Source of the DNA: Streptomyces fodineus
GTDB lineage: Bacteria > Actinomycetota > Actinomycetes > Streptomycetales > Streptomycetaceae
Assembly (NCBI RefSeq): GCF_001735805.1
Contig: NZ_CP017248.1
Location: 6,572,001 to 6,636,000, forward strand
DNA: 64,000 nt
Reading direction: 5' to 3'
The notes beneath the pieces were generated by a model. The model was not told where the DNA came from. It saw only the letters and a program-made list of their open reading frames with translations, and ran no database searches. This document shows, one piece after another, positions 25,520 through 34,389 of this stretch (its first letter is position 1; every line of letters begins with the position of its first letter). The position numbers and the translations under genes were made by a program.

Positions 25520-26697
25520 GCGAGCCGGGCGGCCACGGCGGGCGACTCCACCGGGACTTCCACGACCGGCAGGGGCCGCCTGCCCGCGCGCAGCGCCACC
25601 GCCGTCATCGGTACGGCGATCAGCAGCAGCCCGGCGCCGAGCACCTTCCCCATCGCCGGGTAGCCCGTCCCCGCCGCCAGCATGCTCCCCGTCAGCGGTC
25701 CCGCCGCCGTCCCCAGCGAGGCCGCCGAGCCGACCAGGACGGCCCAGCGGCCGCGCGGGTCGAGGGAGGCGGCGAGGCCGATGACGTACGACAGGACGAC
25801 CGGGTAGAGCAGGTTCCAGGAGATCTCGCCCGCCGCGAAGGCCGGCAGGCCGGTCGCGGACGCGCTGACCGCGATGCAGCCCGCGATCAGGGCCGTACCG
25901 GCGCCGATCGGCACCGCCTGGCCCAGCCGGGGGCCGAGCGCGCCCGCACCGACGACCCCGACGAGTCCGGCGCCCAGCGCGATCGCGAACACCGCGCCGA
26001 CGGTGACCTCGGTGAGGCGGGCCTGGTCGAGGCCGATCCGGCCGCTCACGCCCCAGAGGGAGTTCTGGACGAGGGACCAGCAGGTCATGGCGGCGGCCAG
26101 CAGCAGTCCGGCGCGGGGGCGGGGGAGCCCGCCGTACCCGACGGCCGTACGGGCCGGCGCGGTCCGGCCGGGCAGGCGGCCGGTGAGCGGGAGGACGGCG
26201 AGCGCCGTGAGCGCGATGGCCGCGAGCGGCAGGCCGTGGCCGGGGCCGAGCCGGGGGATCGTCAGGTACAGGGCGCCGGCGAGGGCGGAGACGCCGAGCA
26301 GGCCGAGCGTGGTGACCCGGTGCGGGTTGTGCTGTGCGGCGATGCCGCTCGCGGCGACCGCCGTGACCGTGCCGGAGCCGAATCCGCCGACGACCGCGCC
26401 GGCGACGACGGCCGGCACGAAGGAGGTGAGGGCGGCAGCGCCGTAGCCGAGGACGGCGAGCGCGAGGCCGGCGCGGGCGAGGGTGCGGGGGCCGATCCGG
26501 TCGACCCGGGCGGCCAGCAGGAAGCCCGCCGTCGCCGAACTCAGCAGCAGCGCACTGCCGATGGCCCCGGCCTGGGTGGCGGTGAGCGGCAGTCCCGAAT
26601 CGAGCCGGCCGACGGTGGTCGGCAGCAGATAGGGCGCGAGATACCCGGCCGTGAAAAGGGCGACGAGGGGCCAGGGCGGGGTGCGGGGGGCGGACAC
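25471..26697 (-). CDS. MFS transporter, unknown substrate
   Basis: About 408 residues from GTG 26697 (MSAPRTPPWPLVALFTAGYL); the frame extends to a TTG at 26778 that would add 27 unlikely residues. Roughly 12 hydrophobic segments; loop 2-3 carries AARVDRIGPRTLARAG, an MFS motif-A variant. Substrate cannot be inferred: it lies divergent from the glucarate genes, which makes a sugar-acid carrier conceivable, but the Ala/Gly-rich family resembles drug or amino-acid exporters. Convergent with and overlapping the deaminase gene. The 222-bp region to the glucarate operon holds an AT-rich patch (26881-26905). Confidence 0.75.
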   Translation of the reverse strand: MSAPRTPPWPLVALFTAGYLAPYLLPTTVGRLDSGLPLTATQAGAIGSALLLSSATAGFLLAARVDRIGPRTLARAGLALAVLGYGAAALTSFVPAVVAGAVVGGFGSGTVTAVAASGIAAQHNPHRVTTLGLLGVSALAGALYLTIPRLGPGHGLPLAAIALTALAVLPLTGRLPGRTAPARTAVGYGGLPRPRAGLLLAAAMTCWSLVQNSLWGVSGRIGLDQARLTEVTVGAVFAIALGAGLVGVVGAGALGPRLGQAVPIGAGTALIAGCIAVSASATGLPAFAAGEISWNLLYPVVLSYVIGLAASLDPRGRWAVLVGSAASLGTAAGPLTGSMLAAGTGYPAMGKVLGAGLLLIAVPMTAVALRAGRRPLPVVEVPVESPAVAARLAYDTASPNSYASTSAM

Positions 26698-26919
26698 GGG
26701 CGTTCCCAGGGCAGGCGAAAGGAAGGGGTCGAAGAGGGGAGGGGCGACGACCGTCGATGGACAGGAACGCGCGAGCAAGTTGTATCAAGCACGCGGTTCC
26801 CGGAAGAAGGCCGGGTGGTGCGATCTACGTCACTTTTCGGTTTGCCATGTGCGGGTCCGGGTAAAAGGCGCTACGCTCGTTCTCATATATAGACGACATT
26901 CATAAGGGGAGATGATCGG

Positions 26920-27867
26920 GTGGGCGGCGATCCGAGTCCTGCGGGTGTGGCGCGGCGGCTGCGGGAGGGGATGGCGCGCGGGGTGCTGTCCTTCCCGCTC
27001 ACCGCGTTCCATGACGACGGCTCCCTCGATCCCGACGGCTTGCGCGCCCATGTCGCGGGCCGGCTCGCCGCCGGGCCCGGCGCCGTCTTCCCGGCCTGCG
27101 GCACCGGGGAGTTCTTCTCGCTGGACGAGGAGGAGTACCGGACCGTCGTCCGGGTCACCGTCGAGGAGGCGGCGGGGCGGGTGCCGGTCGTGGCCGGGAC
27201 CGGGTGCGGCTGGGCGCAGGCCGCCCGGTTCGCGCGGATCGCCGAGGAGGCCGGCGCCGACGCCCTGCTCGTACTGCCGCACTACCTGGTCGACGCCCCG
27301 CAGGACGGCCTCGCCGCCCAGCTGGAGCGGCTCGCCGAACGCACCCGGCTGCCGCTGATCGCCTACCAGCGCGGCCAAGTCGCCTATACGGTGGGGGCGT
27401 TGCGGCGCATCACCCGCATCCCGAACGTCATCGGCCTCAAGGACGGCCACAGTGACCTCGACCGGCTGCAGCGCCTCACCCTCGCCGCCCCCGACGGCTT
27501 CCTCTTCTTCAACGGCGCCGCCACCGCGGAGATCCAGGCCCGCGCCTACGCCGCGGTCGGCGTCCCCGCCTACTCCTCCGCCGTGCACGCCTTCGCCCCC
27601 GAGATCGCCGGCGCCTTCTTCACCGCGCTCCGGGACGGGGAGGACGGGACGGTCGACAAGCTGCTGCGGGAGTTCTACGTCCCGTTCGTCGAGCTCCGCG
27701 ACCGCGCGCCCGGATACGCCGTGTCCCTGGTGAAGGCGGCGGCCCGGCTGCGGGGCGAGCGCGTCGGGCCGGTGCGCGCCCCGCTCACCGACCCCGCGCC
27801 CGCCGACCTGGCCGACCTCAAGGCCCTGCTCACCGCCGGACTCGACCTCGTAGGAGCCGCCCTGTGA
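26920..27867 (+). CDS. kdgD: 5-dehydro-4-deoxyglucarate dehydratase
   Basis: DHDPS-superfamily TIM barrel that converts 5-keto-4-deoxy-D-glucarate to 2,5-dioxopentanoate with loss of water and CO2. 315 residues from GTG 26920 (GGGGAG upstream). Typical sequence: GVLSFPLTAFHDDGSLD, FPACGTGEFFSLDEEEY, LIAYQRGQVAYT and the Schiff-base lysine in VIGLKDGHSD. Its stop overlaps the glucarate dehydratase start by four bases, so the two enzymes form one pathway operon. The next enzyme, dioxovalerate dehydrogenase, is not in the window. Confidence 0.92.
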   Translation: MGGDPSPAGVARRLREGMARGVLSFPLTAFHDDGSLDPDGLRAHVAGRLAAGPGAVFPACGTGEFFSLDEEEYRTVVRVTVEEAAGRVPVVAGTGCGWAQAARFARIAEEAGADALLVLPHYLVDAPQDGLAAQLERLAERTRLPLIAYQRGQVAYTVGALRRITRIPNVIGLKDGHSDLDRLQRLTLAAPDGFLFFNGAATAEIQARAYAAVGVPAYSSAVHAFAPEIAGAFFTALRDGEDGTVDKLLREFYVPFVELRDRAPGYAVSLVKAAARLRGERVGPVRAPLTDPAPADLADLKALLTAGLDLVGAAL

Positions 27868-29153
27868 ACCGTGATCTGACCATCGCCGAGGTGCGGCTGA
27901 CGCCGATCCTGGTCGCCGACGCGCCGCTGCTCAACACCCAGGGCGTGCACCAGCCGTACACCCCGCGGCTGATCGTGGAGATCGTCACCGCCGACGGCAT
28001 CACCGGGCTCGGCGAGACCTACGGCGACACCAAGTACCTGGAACTGGCCCGCCCCCTGGCCGAGTGGCTCACCGGACGGTCGGTCATGGATGTGAACAGT
28101 CTGTTCGCACTCGACCTCGGTGTCGACGCGTCACGCATCGAGGGACAGGTCGACGCCGGCGGGCTGCGCGGGGTGCAGAGCGCCGACAAGCTGCGGCTGT
28201 CGGTGCTGTCCGCCTTCGAGGTCGCCTGCCTCGACGCCCAGGGCAAGGCGCTCGGGCTGCCCGTGCACGCGCTGCTCGGCGGCAAGGTGCGGGACGCCGT
28301 GGAGTACAGCGCCTACCTGTTCTACAAGTGGGCCGCGCACCCGGCGGGCGTCCCGGCCGAGCCCGACGAGTGGGGCGCCGCCCTCGACCCGGCCGGGATC
28401 GTGGCACAGGCGCGCAGGCTCCAGGAGCGGCACGGCTTCGGTTCGTTCAAGCTCAAGGGCGGTGTCTTCCCGCCCGACGAGGAGATCGCGGCCGTACGGG
28501 CCCTCGCCGAGGCCTTCCCCGGGCACCCGCTGCGCCTCGACCCCAACGGCGCCTGGTCGGTCGAGACCTCGCTGAAGGTGGCGAAGGAACTCGGGGACGT
28601 CCTGGAGTACCTGGAGGACCCGACGCTGGGCACGCCCGCGATGGCCGAGGTGTCGGCCGGGACCGACGTGCCGCTCGCCACCAACATGTGCGTGACCACC
28701 GTCGGCGAGATCAAGGAGGCGTTCACGCGCGACGCCGTGCAGGTCGTGCTCTGCGACCACCACTACTGGGGCGGGCTGCGCAACACCCGGGAACTCGCCG
28801 CGATCTGCGCGGCGTTCGGGGTCGGGGTGTCGATGCACTCCAACACCCATCTGGGGATCAGCCTCGCCGCGATGACCCAGGTCGCGGCCACCGTCCCCGG
28901 CCTTCACCACGCGTGCGACTCCCACAATCCCTGGCAGTGCGAGGACGTCCTCACCGAACGGCTCGCCTTCACCGGCGGCCGGGTCGCGGTGTCGGACGCA
29001 CCCGGCCTCGGTGTCGAACTCGACCGGGACGAACTGGCCCGGCTGCACCGGCGGTGGGCCGAGGACGACGGCTCGCTGCGCGACCGCGACGACGCGGCGG
29101 CGATGCGGGCGGGTGAACCGGGCTGGCGGCAACCGGTGATGCCCCGCTGGTGA
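27864..29153 (+). CDS. gudD: glucarate dehydratase
   Basis: Mg-dependent enolase-superfamily enzyme making 5-keto-4-deoxyglucarate from D-glucarate. 429 residues from GTG 27864. Catalytic pattern of the glucarate dehydratase subgroup: FKLKGG (KxK), LDPNGAW (Asp), EDPTLG (Glu), ATNMCVT (Asn) and the His in MHSNTHLG. Coupled to kdgD by a GTGA overlap, supplying its substrate. Talarate or galactarate use cannot be excluded. Confidence 0.92.
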   Translation: MNRDLTIAEVRLTPILVADAPLLNTQGVHQPYTPRLIVEIVTADGITGLGETYGDTKYLELARPLAEWLTGRSVMDVNSLFALDLGVDASRIEGQVDAGGLRGVQSADKLRLSVLSAFEVACLDAQGKALGLPVHALLGGKVRDAVEYSAYLFYKWAAHPAGVPAEPDEWGAALDPAGIVAQARRLQERHGFGSFKLKGGVFPPDEEIAAVRALAEAFPGHPLRLDPNGAWSVETSLKVAKELGDVLEYLEDPTLGTPAMAEVSAGTDVPLATNMCVTTVGEIKEAFTRDAVQVVLCDHHYWGGLRNTRELAAICAAFGVGVSMHSNTHLGISLAAMTQVAATVPGLHHACDSHNPWQCEDVLTERLAFTGGRVAVSDAPGLGVELDRDELARLHRRWAEDDGSLRDRDDAAAMRAGEPGWRQPVMPRW

Positions 29154-29218
29154 CCCCGGGGCACGGCGCGCAATGTGGTGCACACTGGCCAGATCCGCAC
29201 CACGCCAGGGAGCGCACC

Positions 29219-30361
29219 GTGACCCCGTCGCACACGATCACCGGAGAGGAACCGGAACACCTCACCCAGGCCGCGCGCTGTCGGGCCCAGGTCGACCCGC
29301 TCGCAGCGCTGCGGGTGCCCGCCGACCCGCCCTGGGACGTCTATCTGACGGGCACGGTCTTCCTCGACATCATCTTCACCGGCCTGGACTCGGCGCCCGT
29401 GCGCGGCACCGAGTCCTGGGCCCGGGGCATGGGCTCCAGCCCCGGCGGGGTCGCCAACATGGCCACGGCGCTGGCCCGGCTCGGTCTGCGGACGTCCCTC
29501 GCGGCGGCCTTCGGGGACGACCACTACGGCGAGTACTGCTGGGACGCGCTCGCACAGGGCGAGGGCATCGATCTGTCGGCGTCGCGGACCGTGCCCGGCT
29601 GGCACTCGCCGGTGACCGTGTCCATGGCGTACGAGGGCGAGCGGACCATGGTGTCCCACGGCCACGAGCCGCCCCCGGAGGAACCGGCGCCGGACTGCCC
29701 GCCCCGCGCGCGTGCCGCCGTGGCCTCGCTCACGCCCGGCACGCGCGCGCCGTGGATCGCGCAGGCCGCGCGGGAGGGGACCCGGATCTTCGCCGACGTC
29801 GGCTGGGACGACACCGGGGCGTGGGATCTCGCCGGGCTCGCCGACCTGGAGCACTGCGAGGCGTTTCTGCCGAACGCGGAGGAGGCGAAGCGGTACACGG
29901 GGGCCGACTGCCCGCGGGTCGCCGCGCATGCCCTGACCGAGCACGTGCCGGTGGCCGTCGTGACCCTGGGGCCGGAGGGGGCGTACGCGGTGGACCGGCG
30001 CACCGGGGAGGCCGCCGAGGTGCCGGCGATCGCCGTGGAGGCGCTGGATCCGACCGGCGCGGGGGATGTCTTCGTCGCCGGGTTCGTGACGGGGTCCCTG
30101 GCGGGGTGGCCGCTGGCGGACCGGCTCGCCTTCGCCGGGCTCACGGCGGCGCTGTCGGTGCAGGAGTTCGGGGGGTCCCTGTCGGCGCCGGGATGGTCGG
30201 AGATCGGGGCGTGGTGGCGGCGGGTGCAGGCCCTCCCGGGGCAGGAGCCGATGGCGCTGCGGAGGTATGAGTTCCTCGAAGGGCTGGTGCCGGAGGTACT
30301 GGACCGGCCCTGGCCCTTGCGGCGGGCGGTACCGACGATCGGTTTCCGGCGCTCCGCATGA
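29219..30361 (+). CDS. PfkB family carbohydrate kinase
   Basis: Ribokinase-fold sugar or nucleoside kinase, 380 residues from GTG 29219 with GGGAG seven bases upstream. A GTG at 29150 overlapping the gudD stop would add 23 residues and couple translation; both are possible. Motifs: SSPGGVANMATALARLG (substrate-binding GG) and DPTGAGDVFVAGF (anion hole and catalytic Asp). The N-terminal ~45 residues are extra compared with most family members. The known glucarate route via KDG dehydratase needs no kinase, so its role beside kdgD-gudD is unclear. Confidence 0.82.
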   Translation: MTPSHTITGEEPEHLTQAARCRAQVDPLAALRVPADPPWDVYLTGTVFLDIIFTGLDSAPVRGTESWARGMGSSPGGVANMATALARLGLRTSLAAAFGDDHYGEYCWDALAQGEGIDLSASRTVPGWHSPVTVSMAYEGERTMVSHGHEPPPEEPAPDCPPRARAAVASLTPGTRAPWIAQAAREGTRIFADVGWDDTGAWDLAGLADLEHCEAFLPNAEEAKRYTGADCPRVAAHALTEHVPVAVVTLGPEGAYAVDRRTGEAAEVPAIAVEALDPTGAGDVFVAGFVTGSLAGWPLADRLAFAGLTAALSVQEFGGSLSAPGWSEIGAWWRRVQALPGQEPMALRRYEFLEGLVPEVLDRPWPLRRAVPTIGFRRSA

Positions 30362-30487
30362 CCGACGCGCTCCCTCCCTGAAAAGGCCTACGGGCTTGTC
30401 AGTGCACCGTCGTACCCTGGAATCGCGAGGCCGCCCTCAGCTACGCGGCCGTGACGAGGAGGAAGCGCAGGCCTTCAGCGCCGGCCC

Positions 30488-31570
30488 ATGACACAGACAC
30501 CCACAGCTCACACCACACCCGCGCAGGAGCAGGCGAGAGCGCAGTTCACCGTCCCCGCCCAGCACCCCATGGTGACCGTGCTGGGTTCCGGCGACTCCCT
30601 CCTGCGTGTGATCGAGAGGGCCTTCCCGGGGGCCGACATACACGTCCGGGGCAATGAGATCAGCGCGGTCGGCCACCCCGCCGACGTCGCCCTGATCTCG
30701 CGCGTGTTCGACGAGATGATGCTGGTGCTCCGCACCGGGCAGCCGATGACGGAGGACGCAGTGGAACGCTCGATCGCCATGCTCAAGGCGAGCGAGAACG
30801 GGACGAGCGACGGCCCCGAGACCCCGGCTCAGGTGCTGACGCAGAACATCCTGTCCTCGCGAGGCCGGACGATCCGCCCGAAGACCCTCAACCAGAAGCG
30901 GTACGTCGACGCGATCGACAAGCACACCATCGTGTTCGGCATCGGACCCGCCGGTACCGGCAAGACCTACCTGGCCATGGCCAAGGCCGTACAGGCCCTG
31001 CAGTCCAAGCAGGTCAACCGGATCATCCTGACCCGGCCGGCCGTGGAGGCGGGGGAGCGGCTCGGCTTCCTGCCCGGCACGCTGTACGAGAAGATCGACC
31101 CCTACCTGCGCCCGCTGTACGACGCGCTGCACGACATGCTCGACCCGGACTCCATCCCCCGGCTGATGGCGGCGGGGACGATCGAGGTCGCGCCGCTCGC
31201 CTACATGCGTGGCCGCACGCTCAACGACGCCTTCATCATCCTGGACGAGGCCCAGAACACGAGCCCCGAACAGATGAAGATGTTCCTTACCCGCCTCGGC
31301 TTCGACTCGAAGATCGTGATCACCGGTGACGTGACGCAGGTCGACCTGCCGAACGGCACCAAGTCCGGTCTGCGGCAGGTGCAGGAGATCCTGGAGGGCG
31401 TCGAGGACGTCCACTTCTCCCGGCTGTCGTCCCACGATGTCGTACGGCACAAGCTGGTGGGCCGTATCGTCGACGCGTACGAGTTGTACGACAGCAAGCA
31501 CGGCACCGAGAACGGCACCCACAAGGGCGGCCGTGGCAAGACCGGCGCCAAGGGCTCCAAGGGGAAGTAG
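30488..31570 (+). CDS. phoH: PhoH-like ATPase
   Basis: RNA-linked P-loop ATPase of uncertain role, usually encoded just before ybeY. 360 residues from ATG 30488. N-terminal KH-like part (about 25-110) then the ATPase with GPAGTGKT (Walker A), ILTRPAVEAGERLGFLPG, FIILDEAQNTSPEQMK (Walker B) and TGDVTQVDLP. The tail is Lys/Gly rich (KGGRGKTGAKGSKGK). Twelve bases separate it from ybeY; then corC-like and yjbR-like genes follow in one operon. Confidence 0.92.
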   Translation: MTQTPTAHTTPAQEQARAQFTVPAQHPMVTVLGSGDSLLRVIERAFPGADIHVRGNEISAVGHPADVALISRVFDEMMLVLRTGQPMTEDAVERSIAMLKASENGTSDGPETPAQVLTQNILSSRGRTIRPKTLNQKRYVDAIDKHTIVFGIGPAGTGKTYLAMAKAVQALQSKQVNRIILTRPAVEAGERLGFLPGTLYEKIDPYLRPLYDALHDMLDPDSIPRLMAAGTIEVAPLAYMRGRTLNDAFIILDEAQNTSPEQMKMFLTRLGFDSKIVITGDVTQVDLPNGTKSGLRQVQEILEGVEDVHFSRLSSHDVVRHKLVGRIVDAYELYDSKHGTENGTHKGGRGKTGAKGSKGK

Positions 31571-31582
31571 ACCAGCACGACC

Positions 31583-32080
31583 ATGTCGATCGACGTCAAC
31601 AACGAGTCCGGCACCGAGGTCGACGAGCAGGCGATCCTCGACATCGCCCGCTACGCACTCGCGCGGATGCGCATCCACCCGCTCTCCGAGCTCTCGGTGA
31701 TCGTCGTGGACGCCGACGCCATGGAGCAGCTGCACATCCAGTGGATGGACCTGCCCGGGCCGACCGATGTCATGTCGTTCCCGATGGACGAGCTCCGGCC
31801 GCCCACCAAGGACGACGACGAGCCGCCGCAGGGGCTGCTCGGCGACATCGTGCTGTGCCCGGAGGTCGCCGCCAAGCAGGGGACGGAAGCACCGACGCAG
31901 CACTCCATGGACGAAGAGCTTCAGCTGCTCACCGTCCATGGCGTGCTGCACCTGCTGGGCTACGACCACGAGGAGCCCGACGAGAAGGCCGAGATGTTCG
32001 GGCTCCAGGCCGCCATTGTCGACGGGTGGCGGGCCGAGCGCGGGCTGATGGGGCCGTCCCCGGCGCCCACCGTCTCGTAA
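31583..32080 (+). CDS. ybeY: endoribonuclease YbeY
   Basis: Single-strand-specific RNase needed for 16S rRNA 3' maturation and ribosome quality control. 165 residues, with the zinc motif HGVLHLLGYDH (HxxxHxxxxxH) near residue 115-125 and the conserved PTDVMSFPMDE. Conserved phoH-ybeY-corC order supports the call. Eleven bases separate it from the next gene. Confidence 0.96.
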   Translation: MSIDVNNESGTEVDEQAILDIARYALARMRIHPLSELSVIVVDADAMEQLHIQWMDLPGPTDVMSFPMDELRPPTKDDDEPPQGLLGDIVLCPEVAAKQGTEAPTQHSMDEELQLLTVHGVLHLLGYDHEEPDEKAEMFGLQAAIVDGWRAERGLMGPSPAPTVS

Positions 32081-32090
32081 GCGGGCCCGC

Positions 32091-33377
32091 ATGTCTCCGC
32101 AGATCGTGATCGGCGCGATCGCGCTGGTCGTCGTCGCGTGGCTCGCCGCCTGCGCGGAGGCGGGCCTCGCCCGGGTCTCCAGCTTCCGCGCCGAGGAGGC
32201 CGTCAAGTCCGGCCGGCGCGGCAGCGACAGGCTCGCCCAGATCGCCGCCGACCCGACCCGCTATCTGAACGTGGCCCTGCTGGTCCGCGTCGCCTGCGAG
32301 ATGGCGGCGGCGGCCCTGGTGACGTACGCCTGCCTGGAGGAGTTCACCGCCACCTGGCAGGCCCTGCTGGTCGCCATCGGCGTCATGGTCCTGGTGTCGT
32401 ACGTGGCGGTGGGGGTGTCCCCGCGCACCATCGGCCGGCAGCATCCGCTGAACACCGCGACCGCGGCGGCGTACGTCCTGCTGCCACTCGCGCGGATCAT
32501 GGGGCCGATCCCGTCGCTGCTGATCCTCATCGGCAACGCTCTCACGCCCGGCAAGGGCTTCAGGCGCGGCCCGTTCGCCTCCGAGGCCGAGCTGCGGGCG
32601 CTGGTCGACCTCGCCGAGCAGGAGTCGCTGATCGAGGACGAGGAGCGCCGCATGGTGCACTCGGTCTTCGAGCTGGGCGACACGCTGGTCCGCGAGGTCA
32701 TGGTGCCGCGCATCGACCTGGTCAGCATCGAGCGCTTCAAGACCATCCGGCAGGCCCTCACCCTCGCCCTGCGCTCCGGGTTCTCCCGGATACCGGTCAC
32801 CGGCGAGAGCGAGGACGACATCGTCGGGATCGTGTATCTGAAGGACCTGGTCCGCAAGACACACATCAGCCGGGAAGCCGAGAGCGACCTGGTCTCCACC
32901 GCCATGCGGCCCGCCGTCTTCGTGCCCGACACCAAGAACGCCGGTGACCTGCTGCGCGAGATGCAGAAGGAACGCAACCACGTCGCCGTCGTCATCGACG
33001 AGTACGGCGGCACCGCCGGCATCGTCACCATCGAGGACATCCTCGAGGAGATCGTCGGCGAGATCACCGACGAGTACGACCGGGAACTCCCGCCCGTCGA
33101 GGACCTCGGCGACGACCGCTTCCGGGTCACCGCGCGCCTGGACATCACCGACCTCGGCGAGCTGTACGGCCTGGAGGAGTACGACGACGAGGACGTGGAG
33201 ACCGTCGGCGGACTGCTCGCCAAGGCCCTCGGCCGCGTCCCCATCGCGGGCGCGTCCGCCGAGGTGGAACTGCCCGACGAGCGCCGGCTGAAGCTCACGG
33301 CGGAGGCCGCCTCCGGCCGCCGCAACAAGATCGTCACTGTCCTGGTGGAACCCGCCGGGGAGGGGAAACCGGAGTGA
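32091..33377 (+). CDS. hemolysin-family CNNM/CorC-type transporter protein
   Basis: Membrane protein of the DUF21/CBS/CorC_HlyC family, thought to move Mg or Co ions. 428 residues: DUF21 membrane domain about 1-150 with several hydrophobic segments; two CBS domains about 200-330 (VMVPRIDLVSIERFKTIR, then GIVTIEDILEEIVGEI); CorC_HlyC domain about 340-425. Stop overlaps the next GTG by four bases. In Streptomyces it is part of the phoH-ybeY operon. Confidence 0.92.
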   Translation: MSPQIVIGAIALVVVAWLAACAEAGLARVSSFRAEEAVKSGRRGSDRLAQIAADPTRYLNVALLVRVACEMAAAALVTYACLEEFTATWQALLVAIGVMVLVSYVAVGVSPRTIGRQHPLNTATAAAYVLLPLARIMGPIPSLLILIGNALTPGKGFRRGPFASEAELRALVDLAEQESLIEDEERRMVHSVFELGDTLVREVMVPRIDLVSIERFKTIRQALTLALRSGFSRIPVTGESEDDIVGIVYLKDLVRKTHISREAESDLVSTAMRPAVFVPDTKNAGDLLREMQKERNHVAVVIDEYGGTAGIVTIEDILEEIVGEITDEYDRELPPVEDLGDDRFRVTARLDITDLGELYGLEEYDDEDVETVGGLLAKALGRVPIAGASAEVELPDERRLKLTAEAASGRRNKIVTVLVEPAGEGKPE

Positions 33378-33733
33378 CCCCCAAGGCGCTGCGCGCCTTC
33401 TGCCTGTCCTTCAACGCGGCCGTCGAGGACTTCCCGTTCGGCCCGGACACCTCCGTGTTCAAGGTCCTGGGCAAGATGTTCGCGCTGAGCCGGCTGGACG
33501 GTCGGCCCCTGACGGTCAACCTCAAGTGCGACCCGGAGGACGCGGTCCGGCTGCGCGGCGAGCACAAGGGGCTGATCATCCCCGGCTACCACATGAACAA
33601 GCGGCACTGGAACACCGTGACCGCCGACGGCGCCCTGCCCGACCGGCTGGTGACAGAGCTGATCGAGGACTCGTACGACCTTGTCGTCGCCGGACTGCGC
33701 AGAACCGACCGGCTGCGGCTGGACCGGCCGTAA
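33374..33733 (+). CDS. MmcQ/YjbR family DNA-binding protein
   Basis: 119 residues from GTG 33374, coupled by GTGA overlap to the CorC-type gene. The YjbR fold pattern is clear: CLSFNAAVEDFPFGPDTSVFKVLGKMF, LTVNLKCDPE and YHMNKRHWNTV, ending in an ELIEDSYDLVVAGL helix. The family is called DNA-binding by structural analogy only; function unknown. A decayed LD-carboxypeptidase gene begins about ten bases after its stop. Confidence 0.88.
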   Translation: MTPKALRAFCLSFNAAVEDFPFGPDTSVFKVLGKMFALSRLDGRPLTVNLKCDPEDAVRLRGEHKGLIIPGYHMNKRHWNTVTADGALPDRLVTELIEDSYDLVVAGLRRTDRLRLDRP

Positions 33734-33742
33734 ATCCGGTAG

Positions 33743-34389
33743 GAGCGCGGATACGAGGTGGTCGTCGGCCGGTGCATGGACGGCTCGCCCCACCTGCCGC
33801 TGCTCGACTTCGAGCGGATCGGGCGGGCCGAGCCGACGTGGCTGGCCGGCTGGTCCGACATCTCCACGCTGATCACCCCGCTGACCCACGAGACCTCACG
33901 CTGGACGCCGAGGGCGCCTGGAGCCGGCTCGACGGGGACGCGGACGTCGATGTCGAGGGCCGGCTGATCGGCGGCTGTATCGAGACCATCGGCCACCTCG
34001 CGGGCGCCCCGTACCTGGACACCTCGCGCTTCGCCGGGGACGAGCCGCTGCTCGTGTACGTCGAGGCGTGCGAGGACAACGCCTTCACCATCTGCCGTCA
34101 CCTGCACGGCATGCTCCCCCACGCTCGAACACCCTCGCGCGGGGGGACCCCCACCGCCGGGTTCTTCGACCGTGCGGCCGCCGTCCTCGTGGGCCGCACC
34201 CGAGCCCCCGACGGCCGCACCCTCACCCGGCACCAGGCCGTCCTCGACGCGCTCGGGCCGCTCGGGGTGCCGATCGTCGCCGACGTCGAGTGCGGGCACG
34301 TGGCGCCGTACCTCCCCCTGGTCAACGGCGCGCGCGGCCGTGTGGTGCACACGGCCGCGCGGAGCGAGATCGTTCAGATCCCGGACTGA
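33743..34389 (+). pseudogene. LD-carboxypeptidase (S66 family) pseudogene
   Basis: Remnant of a peptidoglycan-recycling or MccF-like carboxypeptidase. One frame (33743-33890) reads YEVVVGRCMDGS then LPLLDFERIGRAEPTWLAGW and SDISTLITPLT; another frame (33892-34389) continues LTLDAEGAWSRLDG, GRLIGGCIETIGHLAG, GFFDRAAAVLVGRTRAP and ends DVECGHVAPYLPLVNGARGR. Compared with an S66 protein of about 300-340 residues the first ~45 residues are missing, about 25 residues are lost after CMDGS, and about 60-65 residues plus a frameshift are lost near 33888. A 42-base palindromic element splits HLHGM from AGFFDRA. Its end overlaps the convergent MFS gene by 16 bases. Confidence 0.85.
34111..34153. repeat. 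small dispersed palindromic element inserted in the pseudogene
   Basis: A run beginning ATGCTCCCCCACGCTCG and ending CGGGGGGACCCCCA folds as CCCCC.CGC / GCG.GGGGG around an AT-containing loop. Similar CCCCCAC...GGGGGGACCCCCA elements are common between genes in Streptomyces (recalled from experience, not searched). It adds 14 codons in frame (LPHARTPSRGGTPT) to a region otherwise continuous in the S66 family. Confidence 0.7.

Noticed and set aside
24320..26788. 822-codon minus-strand frame
   Set aside because: Antisense to the deaminase and in the wrong frame of the MFS gene; composition dominated by Arg/Pro/Gly/Ala, typical of spurious frames.
26876..26905. AT-rich patch TCTCATATATAGACGACATT before kdgD as an IclR/GntR operator
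   Set aside because: Striking base composition for this genome and a reasonable regulatory location, but I could not find a convincing dyad or a known consensus.
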